Assembly: GCF_046630445.1 (NCBI RefSeq)
Contig: NC_092336.1
Span: 507,581,001 to 507,645,000 of the forward strand
Source: Rutidosis leptorrhynchoides
Lineage: Eukaryota > Streptophyta > Magnoliopsida > Asterales > Asteraceae
Reading direction: 5' to 3'
DNA length: 64,000 nucleotides
Part shown: positions 35,591-47,890 of the stretch, one piece after another
Position numbering within the stretch: the first letter of the stretch is position 1
Layout of the letters: each line of letters opens with the position of its first letter
Notes under the pieces: generated by a model
Database searches by the model: none
Seen by the model: the letters and a program-made list of their open reading frames with translations, nothing else
What the model was told of the DNA's origin: nothing
Made by a program: the position numbers and the translations under genes

Positions 35591-35948
35591 GGCTGTTTGT
35601 AACGGTGCAAAGTGACATCGTCACTTGCGCTTGTGGCAAGGAAGAAACGCCAATTTTTGTTGTAATGGAGTGTCACCTTGTGGCGTTACTTTGGTGTGAG
35701 TTAGAAAGTGACACCAAAAGAAACTTGGTGTCACTTATTTATTTATTTATTAATTTAAATATATTATTTTTATCCTCTTTTAATACTTAACCTAATTATA
35801 TTTTAATACATCATCACAATACTCCTAACTAACATCAAAAAGAAACACCACCACTACTTCACCCTAAAAAGAAACACGTCCTACTCAGCAAAAAAGTGCA
35901 AAAAGACAAGTGATACTAAAAAAAATGCCACAACCGTAACAAATAGTC
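35591..35948. mobile_element. Tourist-like (PIF/Harbinger) MITE
   Basis: Ends GGCTGTTTGTAACGGTG and, inverted, GACTATTTGTTACGGTTG are imperfect terminal repeats, about 14 of 17 matching. The element is bounded by TAA at 35588-35590 and 35949-35951, the 3-bp duplication typical of Harbinger. It is 358 bp with no transposase. A 99-codon ORF crossing its left end lacks a domain and is not called. Confidence 0.6.
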
Positions 35949-35951
35949 TAA

Positions 35952-36232
35952 CAATAATAGCAACGGATGAAAACAAATTTTGATTGGTTAGATTTTATAG
36001 TATTAGTTACATTTATTATCCTTCTTTCTATCACTATCAATCCTATATTTTAGCACTTTTCACAACAATCCCTTAGAGCATTAGCATATGAACTCCATTA
36101 TCCACAACACTTTCAAAGGTAAGACAATTCTTTATGCAACATCACAACTCTTACATTGTCAGGAAAATTCTTTATACAATAGCGCAACTAGAGACTTTAT
36201 AGAAAATTGTCTTAGAGTATAGATAGACTACT

Positions 36233-36331
<99 letters not shown>

Positions 36332-36574
36332 GCATCCCAATCGTATATATAAACTTAGATCCATTAGAGTACTTGAGAAACATAAACCCGGACTCGGGCT
36401 CATACATAAGATCGAGCTGGATCATAAATATATATCAGTATATATCTATACTCTTATAATCAACCATGTGTATAAGTTTTACTCTATGTTAACGTTTGTG
36501 TCAAAAACAATTGTATGCTAACCAACTATTTAAAGCTAAACCAACTATTTCAAAGTGTGGTAAAAGGTGACTAT
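35952..36574. other. Intergenic AT-rich DNA with trinucleotide microsatellite
   Basis: No gene seen. A (CTA)n(TTA)n run occupies about 36231-36330. Confidence 0.7.
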
Positions 36575-36921
36575 TGATTTTATTTTTTTAAAGCGAAATT
36601 TCATTATAAACCAACTAATGTTACACCGTTACATCCGAAAACTAACCTGAAGGCATGCATTGCTTCACAATGAGATATATGCCTAAGACTATATACAGAA
36701 ACAATATATTAGACTAAAAACTGAAATATATGATGAAGAAGTAGATAGTAGTTAACCCACGCCCGTACGAGTGTTAGAAGATACGATAAAAGATGTCGGG
36801 TTTATTAACCATTAATGCCATTCGAGCCTCGAATTCTTCATTCGCTTAGAAATCCATTGAAAATTTTTGAGTTGAATGTCATTGAGAATTGTTTGCGTCT
36901 ACCATTTGTCTTTGCGGAAAA
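36575..36921 (-). pseudogene. LINE ORF2 3' fragment, distal part
   Basis: On the minus strand this gives the usual plant LINE ORF2 C-terminus with stops, for example the part reading TQTILNDIQLKNFQWISKRM. It runs into a poly-T (plus strand) at about 36578, the LINE poly-A tail. It is the continuation of 42003-42655; solo LTR E separates them. Confidence 0.65.
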
Positions 36922-38296
36922 TGTCACATCCCAATGTGGACCAGGGGTAAAAGTGACTATCTATATCATAAACACAATTGTATAACGAGAATGAATCTAA
37001 AGGACACGTTTTATAAATAACATTTATTAAGTTTGCATAGGAAAATCAATAATTCGATGTTTATATCATAATGAAATAAATAAAGATGTAATGTTTATTA
37101 AATGAAATGAAAATGATGAATGCAAACTCCAAGCAAGCAGCAAGTAAGCATCATGTAAGCAAACAATTTAATCACCTGAGACAAAACATGCTTAAAAAGT
37201 CAACACAAATGTTGAGTGAATTCATAGGTTTAATAACAATAATATAGTTGTTTAGACCACGAGATTTAGTTAAGAAAGTTGATATAAACATATCAAATAA
37301 GTATGCCATGAGCTTATAATATCGAAGCTAAACAAATACCCCTTGACACTTAGAATTCGTGTCGGTAATCATTATCATGTAACTAGTTGACCAGAGATTA
37401 ATGGATAGAGAAGTTACTCTTAATAGGCCTATTCACAATAATTAAGCTCGCAGCAAACCCAACAATTGATGATATTATGGTGGATATTTAGCATTAGTAA
37501 AACCATGAAATAAGAACTTTTCATGTGGGTTGCATATAGTTTGAGTTCTTGTGTCTAAAGTGTAAAACAGTTGAAAACGTAGCATGTGTCTCACCCCAAG
37601 TAATAAAAAATCAATACAGAAAAAGGGGCTATGAAATTCACCAAAAATAGCACAATGAAGAGTTGTTACGCAAAGGTAATAAGAGCAAAGTATAGCAGAC
37701 CGGCATCTCAACCTAGAGATATAAGTTTGGTCATTAGTTTGTCCAACCGACAATTAAGTTCATAAGTTTGTTTATGAGTTGTTTTATTAATGTTTACGTG
37801 TCCACTATAATCATGATTAAATGTTATACAATTTGTAACAAACCTCGGTGCTATCAAGTAAGTCAAGGGATGACCATATGTAATCGGGGGTCAGGATTCT
37901 TTCAGTTTGACTATAAATCGCAACCTTTCGTAATCCACAACCATATCCCAAATGGCAACCTGAACACCATCCAAACGTGACCGTAAGTAGCGATGAAATT
38001 TGTATAAGTTATATACTATCTCGTTGTGATTATAGTTTTCACTTCTTATATTGTATCATCGTATATTATTTAATATGTAGATATGATACATATATAATAT
38101 AAGTTATGTTATATATTATATATCAATTGTTCGTATAATTATAAGTATTATTATAATTTTTTAGTTATTGTTGTATTAATATAATAAATATATTAATAAT
38201 TTTAAATTTTCCAAGTATTCAAATTGTATTGACTATTTAAATTGAATAATTATCCTTATGGCTATAATATAATATTATCATATTAATATTAGTAAA

Positions 38297-38444
<148 letters not shown>

Positions 38445-38619
38445 ATATATATGTATATAGTAAACCTATTTAAATAAAGAATGCATTTTACTATGTCTTT
38501 TAATGTAATATATTAAATGTACAAGTTTTATCGTAATCAATACATTTAAATATTATTAATAAATATAAATATGATTCGGATATAATAATTATTATATTTA
38601 TACATAGATATTAACAATG

Positions 38620-38674
<55 letters not shown>

Positions 38675-38743
38675 CATATTTAATTATTTATTTGAAGAAA
38701 AATAAAAAAAAACTATAGAATATATATATTAATAATTAAAAAT

Positions 38744-38783
<40 letters not shown>

Positions 38784-39725
38784 TATATATTTTTGAAAGT
38801 TTTAAATAAATAAATAAATAAATATTATGTACTTATTTTAAATATTTGTATATATATATATTAATATGTTTCAGAATAAAATAAATATATAAATCGAATA
38901 AAAAAATTAAACCAAATATATATATAATTTTATTTTTGATTTCAATAAATAATAAATAAATTAATTAAACCAGTTAATAATTATATAATTATTTATACCG
39001 AAACAATTATATTATTAAAATTGTTTTTATAAATTTTACAGTAATATATAATACATATTACGGAGTATTAAAGTGTTAATTATTTATAACTTATAAATAA
39101 TTATAAATTTATATATTAATCGATGTTTCATTAATAATAACTATAGATCTTAGATTTAGGTTTAATAATTATTATAACAATCGGCTTAAAAAAAAAGAAA
39201 ACCGAAGCATAGTTAAAAGAAAGATAGAAAGAAAAAAAATAATACCTCAAAAGCTTTTCTTTCAAAAATTCTAAAGAGCTTTTCCAAATAATTTTATGTA
39301 AAATTTTTGAGGTTTTAATGTGGTATTTATAATTGAAAAGAGGAGGTGGAAAAATAAAAATATTATAAATAAATAAAGAGATAATACCGAAAATTTAAAA
39401 AATGAAACTTTGGCAATAAGAAATTGAATCTAGTCCCAATTGTGGTTAAATTAAAATACTTGGAAAATTAGATTTGTATTTTTTTTTAAAATTTATCTCC
39501 TTCCCTTTTAAAAAATTTCGGCCGAAGGTTGTAAAAAAATTGATTTTCCAAATTTAAATGTAAAATCTTATCTCTAATAAATCTTGATCATTTTTGGAAC
39601 ATTCTAGAAAATAATGAAAATTGTTATTATCTTTTTATTATTTTAACAACCGATTTTTAAATAAATAAATTTATTTATTTCAGTTTTGTAACGACCCAAC
39701 CCGTTATACAAACGAATACGCGTAA

Positions 39726-39831
<106 letters not shown>

Positions 39832-39836
39832 CAGGG

Positions 39837-39880
39837 TGCGCGGCGCGCAGCCCCTTGTGTGCGCAACGCGCACAAGGGCT
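39837..39880. repeat. CG-rich hairpins at the left end of LTR F
   Basis: TGCGCGGCGCGCA is a palindrome with a single central base. It is followed by CCCTTGTG ... CACAAGGG enclosing a second CGC-rich palindrome. Comparable sequences (TGCGCGACGCGC, GTGCGGCGCGCAC) lie at 41555-41591 near the other end. Confidence 0.7.
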
Positions 39881-40504
39881 GGCAGCCCGCTGTCCAAAAT
39901 GTTCAATTTTCGTTTAATAATCTCCCACCTCCCGACATATTTAGACGAAACGCTTTTCACAACACAACAATTGAACAATATAAGTAAAACTAAAACGTTT
40001 CAATAATAAAACTAGTTTTACGACGCCGGGCCCACATATGGCCGTATTACGAGTTTCGTACAAAACATAAGTTTCAACCAAATTAGTTTAAATTTCAAAC
40101 GACACTAGAGCATGATGTTTGGGGGTTAACCTACCCAAATCTCGGTCAAACTTCAAAAGGCTATACGTCCAAAAGCTTCTCCTAACATAACGAAGCGGGT
40201 TCACTAATCCAAACGAACGCCCTTACCCTTGTCCACGCCGGAGCCTATAAAAAGGTAAACAACGAGAGGGTAAGCAAAACGCTTAGTGAATGCAATAATT
40301 ATACACATACATATATAATATACCTACTTGCAAACATTTACTCATATACTGCATACATGCTAGCAATAATTAGCATACCATCTCAAGTATGAAGCTAATA
40401 ATCTCCAAAACCGCAACTAGCATAATCAATGGCATATAATCGAACAATACAATATGCTACACTACATCGCATAAACAATACATATGGTTAACCATACCCG
40501 CATC

Positions 40505-40725
40505 ATGGTGCTACCGGCTCTTTGGTTCACACCATACGCATCGGTTATGATGCTACCGGCTCTTTGGTTCACATCACAACCCGAGTCATACTCACACTAA
40601 GTGCTACCGGCGCTTTGGTTTACACTATAATACACGTACTACGATGCTACCGGCTCTTTGGTTCACATCATAGCACAATCGCACGTACTATGGCACTACC
40701 GGCTCTTTGGTTCATACCATAGCAC
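40505..40725. repeat. Five-copy hairpin array with conserved core in LTR F
   Basis: The core CTACCGGCTCTTTGGTTCAC (or a close variant) starts at 40511, 40553, 40604, 40647 and 40696. Each core is flanked by short inverted arms that differ from copy to copy but stay complementary, for example ATGGTG/CACCAT in copy 1 and CTATGG/CCATAG in copy 5. Spacing is 42-51 bp. It is not a CRISPR array: it lies in a plant LTR and the intervals are the stem arms. Confidence 0.75.
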
Positions 40726-42002
40726 ACAAATAAATACATTATATACATACGCATATAATCATTCCACTCACCTTGTATCCAAAACGAAGGTAAGCCCACA
40801 AACTCTTCAACCGTCAACGATATCACCTATAATATTAATATAAAGTCAACGCTCAACTAGTTGGACCAACACCAACAAGCTACTCATGTGCATTTAATGA
40901 CTTAATGCATTAAATCACCCATTTACACAAAAACCCGTCCATTTAAGGTCAAGACCATCATTAATCACTAAAAGCTAGTGATTACGGTCCAACAACGCTA
41001 ACTACCACAAAATCGAGGTATTTCATATCCATCTTTCTCAATTAGGTCAATCATTTCCCAATTGACCATTTTAAAGTCAACACACCCATTTCGGGTCATC
41101 CACTAACCCAACTAACACCCATTCACTTAGTAACTAGGTGTGCTAGTAATTAACTAACCAATTAAGACTCATAAACATCAATTTTCACAATTAATTGAGC
41201 TCTTACACTTTAAGTCTCATTCTAAGACACAAATTAAGTCTCATTCTAAGACACTAAACACAAAATTAACTCTAAAACGAGTTGAGAATTACCACACACT
41301 AAAAGAGATGCTAACAGTAGAGCACACTCAAGCTTTGTACCCGATCTAGCGAAAACCCTCTTGAAAAGCTTCAAGATCTACTTTCTCTCTCTACTCTCTC
41401 TCTCTACTTTATGAAGAAGATGATGTGGTTGGTGAATGTGAAGTAATGAGCCCAACCAGTCCTCCGGAGGTCATAAACTCGGCTTCAAGTGAAAAGTCCA
41501 AACTACCCTCCATTTAAAATTAATTAAAAACTAGAAAACTGTGCCCAGGAGCAGTGCGCGACGCGCTCTCCTAGAAGTGTGCGGCGCGCACTAGTGTTCT
41601 GAACGGATTCTGACCCAGTTTAACTGCACAATGTTACCCACACTCTATGTACCATATTTACACTGTTGTACAATAATAATTTGGGTCTTACCAGTTTTTA
41701 CATAATTAAATAATTAATTTTATAAATTTTATTAGTTAATTAATAATTAAGTTCATGTAGTTTTACTTTTTATAAAAATGCCACTAAATAAATTTAATAC
41801 TTTGAAATATTAACTAAAGTTAATTATATAATAAGTATAAATGTTAACTAATATTTAATGTTGTTCAAAAATTAATATTTAGTCGACGTTGAATTTAAAT
41901 CGTATAGTAATAACCTATAAATTACTATATTAAATAAGCATGCAGAAACCTTAAGGGTAAAATAGTTATTTCAGAAATGAAAATTTGTGGGTTGTTAGAA
42001 AA

Positions 42003-42655
42003 ATTTTTGCAATTTCGGTTCTTTCAAATATTGTAAGCGCAAACCCACTTCAATGATTGCCAAATTCTTCTACCCGAAAAAGAATTTATATTTTGTTGAT
42101 CATCTTTAAATATGTCTTCCATGTTGTTAAAGGCATCATTATTAAAGCCCCACCAAGGAAAGAAAGCGTCCCACAATGATTTCGAGCATATGCATTTAAC
42201 AAGAATATGTTCAACCGATTCTAAGTCGTCATCACATAATGGGCATCTTACGATATCAAGATCAAATCTTCGTTTATCTAATTCCAAACATACCAGTATT
42301 CTTTGAAGGCGGGCTCTCCACACAAATATCTCAACTTTAAGAGGAATTGAGGGGTTACATAGAGTGCTGATCGCTTGTGAATTTGGAAATATGAGTTGCA
42401 AATCAATAATATTGGTGAGCTTTTTAGTTATGAAAATACTACTCGGATCAAGTAACCATGACCAGTTATCCCTACGATCACTTAAAGAAATGTTGGACAG
42501 TAGATTAGATAAATCATGCAGCTCATCGATAGCACGACCCCTCAGTTGTCTTGACCAGTTCCATGCAATTCTTTCCCCATCAGGTGCATTGAAGATTTCC
42601 TTAACCGGTATATTTTTATGTTCCGTTAAATGAGTGTTATAAAGAGCGCCTACAC
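42003..42655 (-). pseudogene. LINE ORF2 fragment with RT zinc-binding domain
   Basis: The minus-strand frame is open from about 42655 to 42024. It shows the plant LINE C-terminal region: KVEIFVWRARLQRILV, then the zinc-binding pattern CPLCDDDLESVEHILVKC and SLWDAFFPWWG. The 5' side is truncated near 42655, as is common for LINEs. The coding line resumes at 36921 beyond solo LTR E. No RT catalytic core is present, so this is a dead fragment. Confidence 0.85.
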
Positions 42656-42820
42656 TAAAATTTATGTTTAAAAAATAAATAACTTTAAAAGAGTTTCTTC
42701 AACTAAAGAGAAGATTATCTTCACAAAAATTTGATATCTTTATATGTATATATGAGTGTAATTTTTGTGAGAAAAAATATTTTAATTGCTTTTAAAACTA
42801 CTCCTAAACATAAATAAAGA

Positions 42821-42987
42821 TTTTTACAGTAAAGATGTTTTGAAACACGTGATAAATCTAACACCAAAATTAATAGATTCACCATTTTTATGCATTACTG
42901 TATTGTACAGTACAATACAGTAATACATGAAAATGGTGGATGTATCAATTTTGGTGTTGGATTTATCAACACCTTTTATAGTAAAAC
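42821..42987. mobile_element. Foldback MITE-like inverted repeat
   Basis: Two arms of about 75-87 bp pair around the centre at 42909 (TATTGTACAGTACAATA). Outer ends TTTTTACAGTAAA and TATAGTAAAAC are complementary. No clear target duplication was found, so the class is open. Confidence 0.6.
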
Positions 42988-43392
42988 TTAAGGTTATTTT
43001 AGTAAAAATAAACATCACATTACCAATCACAGTCGATTCAAATGTCCCTCAATTTGACCATGACTTGATGCCTTATCCTCATATAAACTTGGCTCATGAC
43101 ATACTCCCCTATGCCATCAAATCAGTCTGCGCCCGTCAATTCAATATGGTAATATACTTTCTTTTTAGTATTTTCTGCTTTTGATGTTTATTACCGAAAT
43201 TATAATTATAATTTATTATAATCATAATTATAACTATGATTATATTATTTATATGTCATTAACAATTAATTATAAAAATTTTTGAATTATACTTTTGTTT
43301 AGGTTTATTGTAGAATATTTAAGTATTTTTTGACAAATACACAATTTACTTAAATATATAAAATAAACAACTAACGATAACAAATAATATAT
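42988..43392. other. Unassigned sequence, possible exon remnant
   Basis: A plus-strand stretch at 43020-43150 translates openly (containing FDHDLMPYPHINLAHDILPY) and is followed by GTAATA, a possible splice donor. I recognise no family. The remainder is AT-rich. Confidence 0.2.
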
Positions 43393-43640
43393 TTTTTGAA
43401 AGGTGATATCGACGTCGAATACTCTCATTTGTCACTTACACACGCGTTAGGTAGGAACTCGACTAGCAACGATGTTGGCAGTACCATGGAAGGTTGAGAA
43501 CCCCCTAGAGACCTTCCCAAATCGCATTGATGTTAGTAATACCATTGAAGGTTGAAAACACACTGCTTGGAATAAGAATCAAACCTAACTTGACAGTACT
43601 CAAAGTTGAATATCATCCCATACCACTCAAGCAAGCTTTA
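43393..43640 (-). mobile_element. SINE, family shared with the palindrome at 46 kb
   Basis: Read on the minus strand it starts 'gcttgagtggtatggg', has a box-B-like 'ggtttgattctt' and ends near poly-A (plus strand 'ttttttgaaagg'). The same sequence appears at 46650-46900 (plus) and in the left palindrome arm from 46008. The tRNA-like head places it among plant SINEs; the family name is unknown. Confidence 0.6.
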
Positions 43641-44431
<791 letters not shown>

Positions 44432-44737
44432 TCGTCAGAGGTCTCGGGTTACACTTGTGTACTTGTGTACTCGCAGGGCTAGAGGTCTCGGGTTCGAACC
44501 TCGTCACCCGCTCTAGGAATTGAAACATTATTCCTTGAAGGTGGCCCAAAGGGAAGGTTTTACCGACCCGCTCCGGGACTAAGATCTGGCCCGCCTGCCC
44601 CTCGGGATGGTTTAAGGGTCGGATCCTCAGAGTGTGGTTCGGGTTTCCTGCCCGAAAGCGCGTGTGTGTGTGCAAATGATGACTAGGCTTCGGTCCGGAC
44701 TGATGCAAGCTTGCCTTTCAAAAAAAAAAAAAAAAAT
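44432..44737 (+). mobile_element. tRNA-derived SINE with target duplication and poly-A tail
   Basis: A perfect box B, GGTTCGAACC, stands at 44491-44500. The element ends in a run of 17 A at about 44720-44736. The 11-bp TCATGTCAACC is present at 44421-44431 and 44738-44748, a clean target duplication. It resembles Au-type plant SINEs in its GGTTTAAGGGTCGG-like body, but the family name is a guess. An upstream repeat of GAGGTCTCGGGTT sits in the head. Confidence 0.85.
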
Positions 44738-44748
44738 TCATGTCAACC

Positions 44749-45044
44749 AAAAACTTTTTTAGAATTTTATCACGTCATATTGAGAATAGTAAATAGTGTG
44801 AGTACAGTAAAAAAACTACATTAAATAAATGTATAGACCGAGTATGCTCAAAGTTGTAAAGATACAAGTTTATCCACAAAGTTTTACCTGTTAAAGTTTC
44901 CTCCCCATGGTTCTAAAACTGAATATATAGCTGGTCCACCATCTATCTCAACGTTTTACTTGTTAAACTTTTTTCTTCCTCGTCACATATACAAACACAC
45001 AAGTACTAATTAATTAATTGTGTCTTTTTGTAATAAAGAGAAAG
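44749..45044 (+). promoter_or_regulatory. Probable promoter and 5' UTR of the LBD gene
   Basis: AT-rich sequence between the SINE and the LBD start codon. 'gaatatatagc' near 44922 is a possible TATA element. No other feature seen. Confidence 0.35.
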
Positions 45045-45649
45045 ATGAATGGAATTAGTAGAGGGCCTTGCGGTGCATGTAAGTTTTTGAGAAGAAAATG
45101 TGTAAAAGGATGTGTGTTTGCACCCTATTTTGAGCCGGACGATCGTGGTACGTCCGACTTTGAGGCCGTTCATAGGGTGTTTGGAGCCAAAAACGCTGCC
45201 AAACTTTTACTCAGGACACCGGCAAACAAGCGCTTAGACGCCGTCGTTTCATTGTGCTATGAGGCTCTTTCTAGAGTTAGAGACCCCGTGTTTGGTTGTG
45301 TGTCTCAACTTTTTAATCTTCAACAACAGGTTTCTAGCCTTTATTTTAGTTATATCCATTTTAATATAATTCAATGTATCAATAATTCGTCTAGGTTGTA
45401 TGAGTTTGTCTTTAATTTTTATTGTAACTTGTACAATATTTGATATGTTTGAAAAATTGAATGCAGGTTGATAACTTGCAAACCCAATTAGCATATATTC
45501 AAGCGCGTCTTACAATCTTAAAAGACCATTCTTTGCATTATTCGGTAACAAATCATCCACAAATGTCATCCAACTCGGTACCGTCTTCTAGTCTTACATC
45601 GGTTGGCTTTGGACAAACTGCACCCGAAACATCAAGTGTATATATCTAG
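45045..45649 (+). CDS. LOB-domain (LBD/ASL) transcription factor, class I
   Basis: Exon 1 is 45045-45329 and exon 2 is 45467-45649, with a GT-AG intron between them in phase 0 after LQQQ, the classic LBD intron position. I chose the ATG at 45045 ([12 protein letters not shown]); an in-frame upstream ATG is less likely. The protein has the C-X2-C-X6-C-X3-C block ([15 protein letters not shown]), the GAS block ([17 protein letters not shown], with K where S is usual), the RLDAVV segment and the coiled-coil start [18 protein letters not shown] proteins are plant nuclear DNA-binding regulators of organ boundaries and lateral root growth. At 154 residues it is at the short end. The frame downstream (45648-45767, shifted by one) stays open with LLFEEVDIEMLARELL, so the C-terminus may have been cut by a frameshift. 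The nearest LBD subgroup was not determined. Confidence 0.9.
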
Positions 45650-45767
45650 CAACAATAATACCTCATTTGACGATGCGTTATTGTTTGAGGAAGTTGATAT
45701 CGAGATGTTAGCTCGAGAACTCTTGACCAACTATCTACCTGTTTCGAAGCATCAATGGTTTCCGTAA

Positions 45768-45872
45768 AATTCATGATCATTCGTCTAATTGGAAAAGGGT
45801 GTTGATATTGTTATCATCGTTTTTGATAAATCTATGGCAAGTAAATTTGCATTAATAGGTTATATGTATAAC
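45768..45872. other. Probable 3' UTR and flank of the LBD gene
   Basis: AT-rich, no gene seen. It ends where LTR-like sequence starts. Confidence 0.4.
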
Positions 45873-46007
45873 TCTTAGACGGATTAGGTTTAGGCCCAAG
45901 TCTGTGGGCTTGGGTTCATTAGGGTTTAGTTATGAGTTTATGGTTCTTGTACTCTATAAATACCGTCTGCTATTATCAATAATATTCACGTGTTCTATTT
46001 TAAAACT
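45873..46007 (+). repeat. Short LTR/TRIM-like fragment with TATA box
   Basis: It begins near 'cttagacggattagg', contains CTATAAATACC (about 45954-45964) and ends 'ttttaaaactc'. A second copy in the same direction lies at 46318-46431 and an inverted one at 46432-46530. This is compatible with a small terminal-repeat element (TRIM), but the boundaries are uncertain. Confidence 0.4.
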
Positions 46008-46832
46008 CAATTCGTAACGATATTGACAGTACCATCGAAGCTTAGGAAAACCCCTCAGAAACCTTCTCAAATCGCATTAATGTTGTTAGTACTCATCAAA
46101 GGTTAAAAACTTCATGCTTAGAGTGAGAATCGAACATGTTTTGACAGTACTCCAAATTATATCTCACCCAATACCACTCAAGCAAGTGATTTTATAATTA
46201 TGTTGTCTAACCAGTTAGAAATATATATAATATATAGAGTAACACTTTGACTTCTTTGTCATACAAATATCCCAGTTCTTCAACGATCAATAATAAGTCT
46301 AACGAATGCATTAACATGTTATTGTTAGACATATTAGGTTAAGGTCCAAGTCCGTTTGTAAGCTTGGGTCCATTAGGGTTTAGTTATGAGTTTAGGGTTC
46401 TTGTACTCTATAAATACCGTCTGCTATTATCGAGTACAAGAACCCTAAACTCATAACTAAACCCTAATGGACCCAAGCCCACAAACGGACTTGGGCCTTA
46501 ACCTAATCCGTCTAACAATAACATGTTAATGCATTCGTTAGACTTATTATTGATCGTTGAAGAACTAGGATATTTGTATGACAAAGAAGTCAAAGTATTA
46601 CTCTATATATTATATATATTTCTAACTGGTTAGACAACATAATTATAAAACCACTTGCTTGAGTGGTATCGGGTGAGATACAATTTGGAGTACCGTCAAA
46701 ACAGGTTCGATTCTCACTTTAAGCATGAAGTTTGTAACCTTTGATGGGTACTATCAACATTAATGCGATTTGGGAAGGTCTCTGAGGGGTTTTCCTAAGC
46801 TTCGATGGTACTGTCAATATCGTTACGAATTG
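46008..46832. repeat. 401-bp-arm palindrome
   Basis: The left arm 46008-46408 and right arm 46432-46832 are inverted copies of equal length, about 96% alike over the part I compared, with a 23-bp spacer (46409-46431) containing TATAAATACC. The arms include part of a SINE and of the TRIM-like sequence. Transcripts from either side would fold into a long hairpin. Confidence 0.85.
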
Positions 46833-46900
46833 GGTTTCCTCCTAACGCGTGTACGAGTGACAAATAAAAAGATTTGATTTCGATATCGTCGTTAAAAAAA
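46650..46900 (+). mobile_element. SINE, plus-strand copy overlapping the palindrome's right arm
   Basis: Head 'cttgagtggtatcggg', box B GGTTCGATTCT at 46703-46713, tail ending 'gttaaaaaaatt' at about 46898. The right palindrome arm stops at 46832 inside this SINE; the left arm holds an inverted copy cut at the same point. Confidence 0.6.
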
Positions 46901-46978
46901 TTATCTCGAGGTAAAAAAAACTATATATTATCTCAAGGTACTAATATTATAGCCATCTCCAATGTACCTTTTTTATGT

Positions 46979-47200
46979 ACTACTCCCTCATCCCGTAAAC
47001 TGTCTATATTACTATTTTTTTGTCTTTCAAAATTAGTGTAGGTGCGTTTGTTTGCCTCTTAATGGAATGGTTCAGTGCTGAATGCTGAACCATTCAGCAT
47101 TCAATGCGTTTGTTTCTCACCTCTGAATGACATATGGTGTTGAATGGTTCAGAATTCAGTGCTGAACCATTCAGAGATGAAAAACTCTCCTAACTATTAA
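46979..47200. mobile_element. Stowaway-like terminal repeat and nearby palindromic MITE fragment
   Basis: TACTCCCTCATCCCGTAAACTG at about 46981 resembles a Stowaway terminal repeat. From 47041, 'ggtgcgtttgtttgcctc' precedes two palindromic blocks built from TGAATGCTGAACCATTCAG-like units, reminiscent of hAT MITEs. No complete boundaries found. Confidence 0.35.
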
Positions 47201-47348
47201 GAGCCTAAATTTTCTATAATTTTCTCTTCAATCCTATCCTGAACACTTAACTAACAAGTATATTGAATATTGAGATTATCACCAAAATGGCCTTTTTTGA
47301 AGCATGTTGACTGACAGCCCTTAAAAAAAAGTTGACAATTTGCCCTAG

Positions 47349-47410
47349 CAAGGCGCAAGACTCCTTGCGTCCTTGCGACCTTGCGTCTTTGCGACCTTGC
47401 GACCTTGCGT
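47349..47410. repeat. CGCAAG/CTTGCG hairpin repeat, cluster 1 (5' flank of DUF1985 gene)
   Basis: One hairpin unit (GGCGCAAGACTCCTTGCGTC) followed by five CCTTGCG repeats. The same motif recurs as arrays at 57063-57273 and 62243-62463 in introns of the same gene. Confidence 0.7.
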
Positions 47411-47710
47411 TACTCCTTAAAAGAACTAGTTAAATGATCCGTTTGCGTTCACTGTTCCCTTACAACCACAATCATACGCAAACTGCTCTATGGTGCCCTT
47501 TCGCTCGTCACTCGCAAGATCGTCATCAAGCTTGCTTACATTCTCCCAAACACTCGCAAATCACTCGCAAAATCATCATCATCATCCTCACGTCATCCTC
47601 CTCACATCTTCATCCTTACTAGATCATCTTCATCCTTCCATCTTCGATCTTCCCGAGTACAAGCGAGCTTCTACGCCACCAACATCATCGAATCACCATC
47701 ATCGCTCACT
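47411..47710 (+). other. Probable 5' UTR of the DUF1985-type gene
   Basis: C/T/A-rich sequence with 'catcatcatcatcctc' runs. It precedes a short coding exon; no ORF with a domain. Confidence 0.35.
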
Positions 47711-47890
47711 ATGTCTCAAGAACAGGTTAGATTTCTTAGATCTATGTTATATTATTCGATCTACTTTAGAATTCTTAGATTTATGTGCTAAAACAAAGTT
47801 TTAGCACACCAACTGTTCGATAAAATGTGTCAACGAAATGTGTTTGTATTTTGTGTTTTTGTTTGTAAATTATTGATATTGCTTACGATA

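Noticed and set aside
35491-35790. 99-codon plus-strand ORF
   Set aside because: It spans the boundary of a MITE and shows no known domain.
36212-36425. ORFs encoding poly-Asn/poly-Ser or poly-Ile/poly-Val
   Set aside because: They are translations of the trinucleotide microsatellite.
40505-40725. Regularly spaced 20-bp repeats resembling a CRISPR array
   Set aside because: It lies inside a plant solo LTR, has only five copies, has no cas genes, and the intervals are complementary stem arms rather than spacers.
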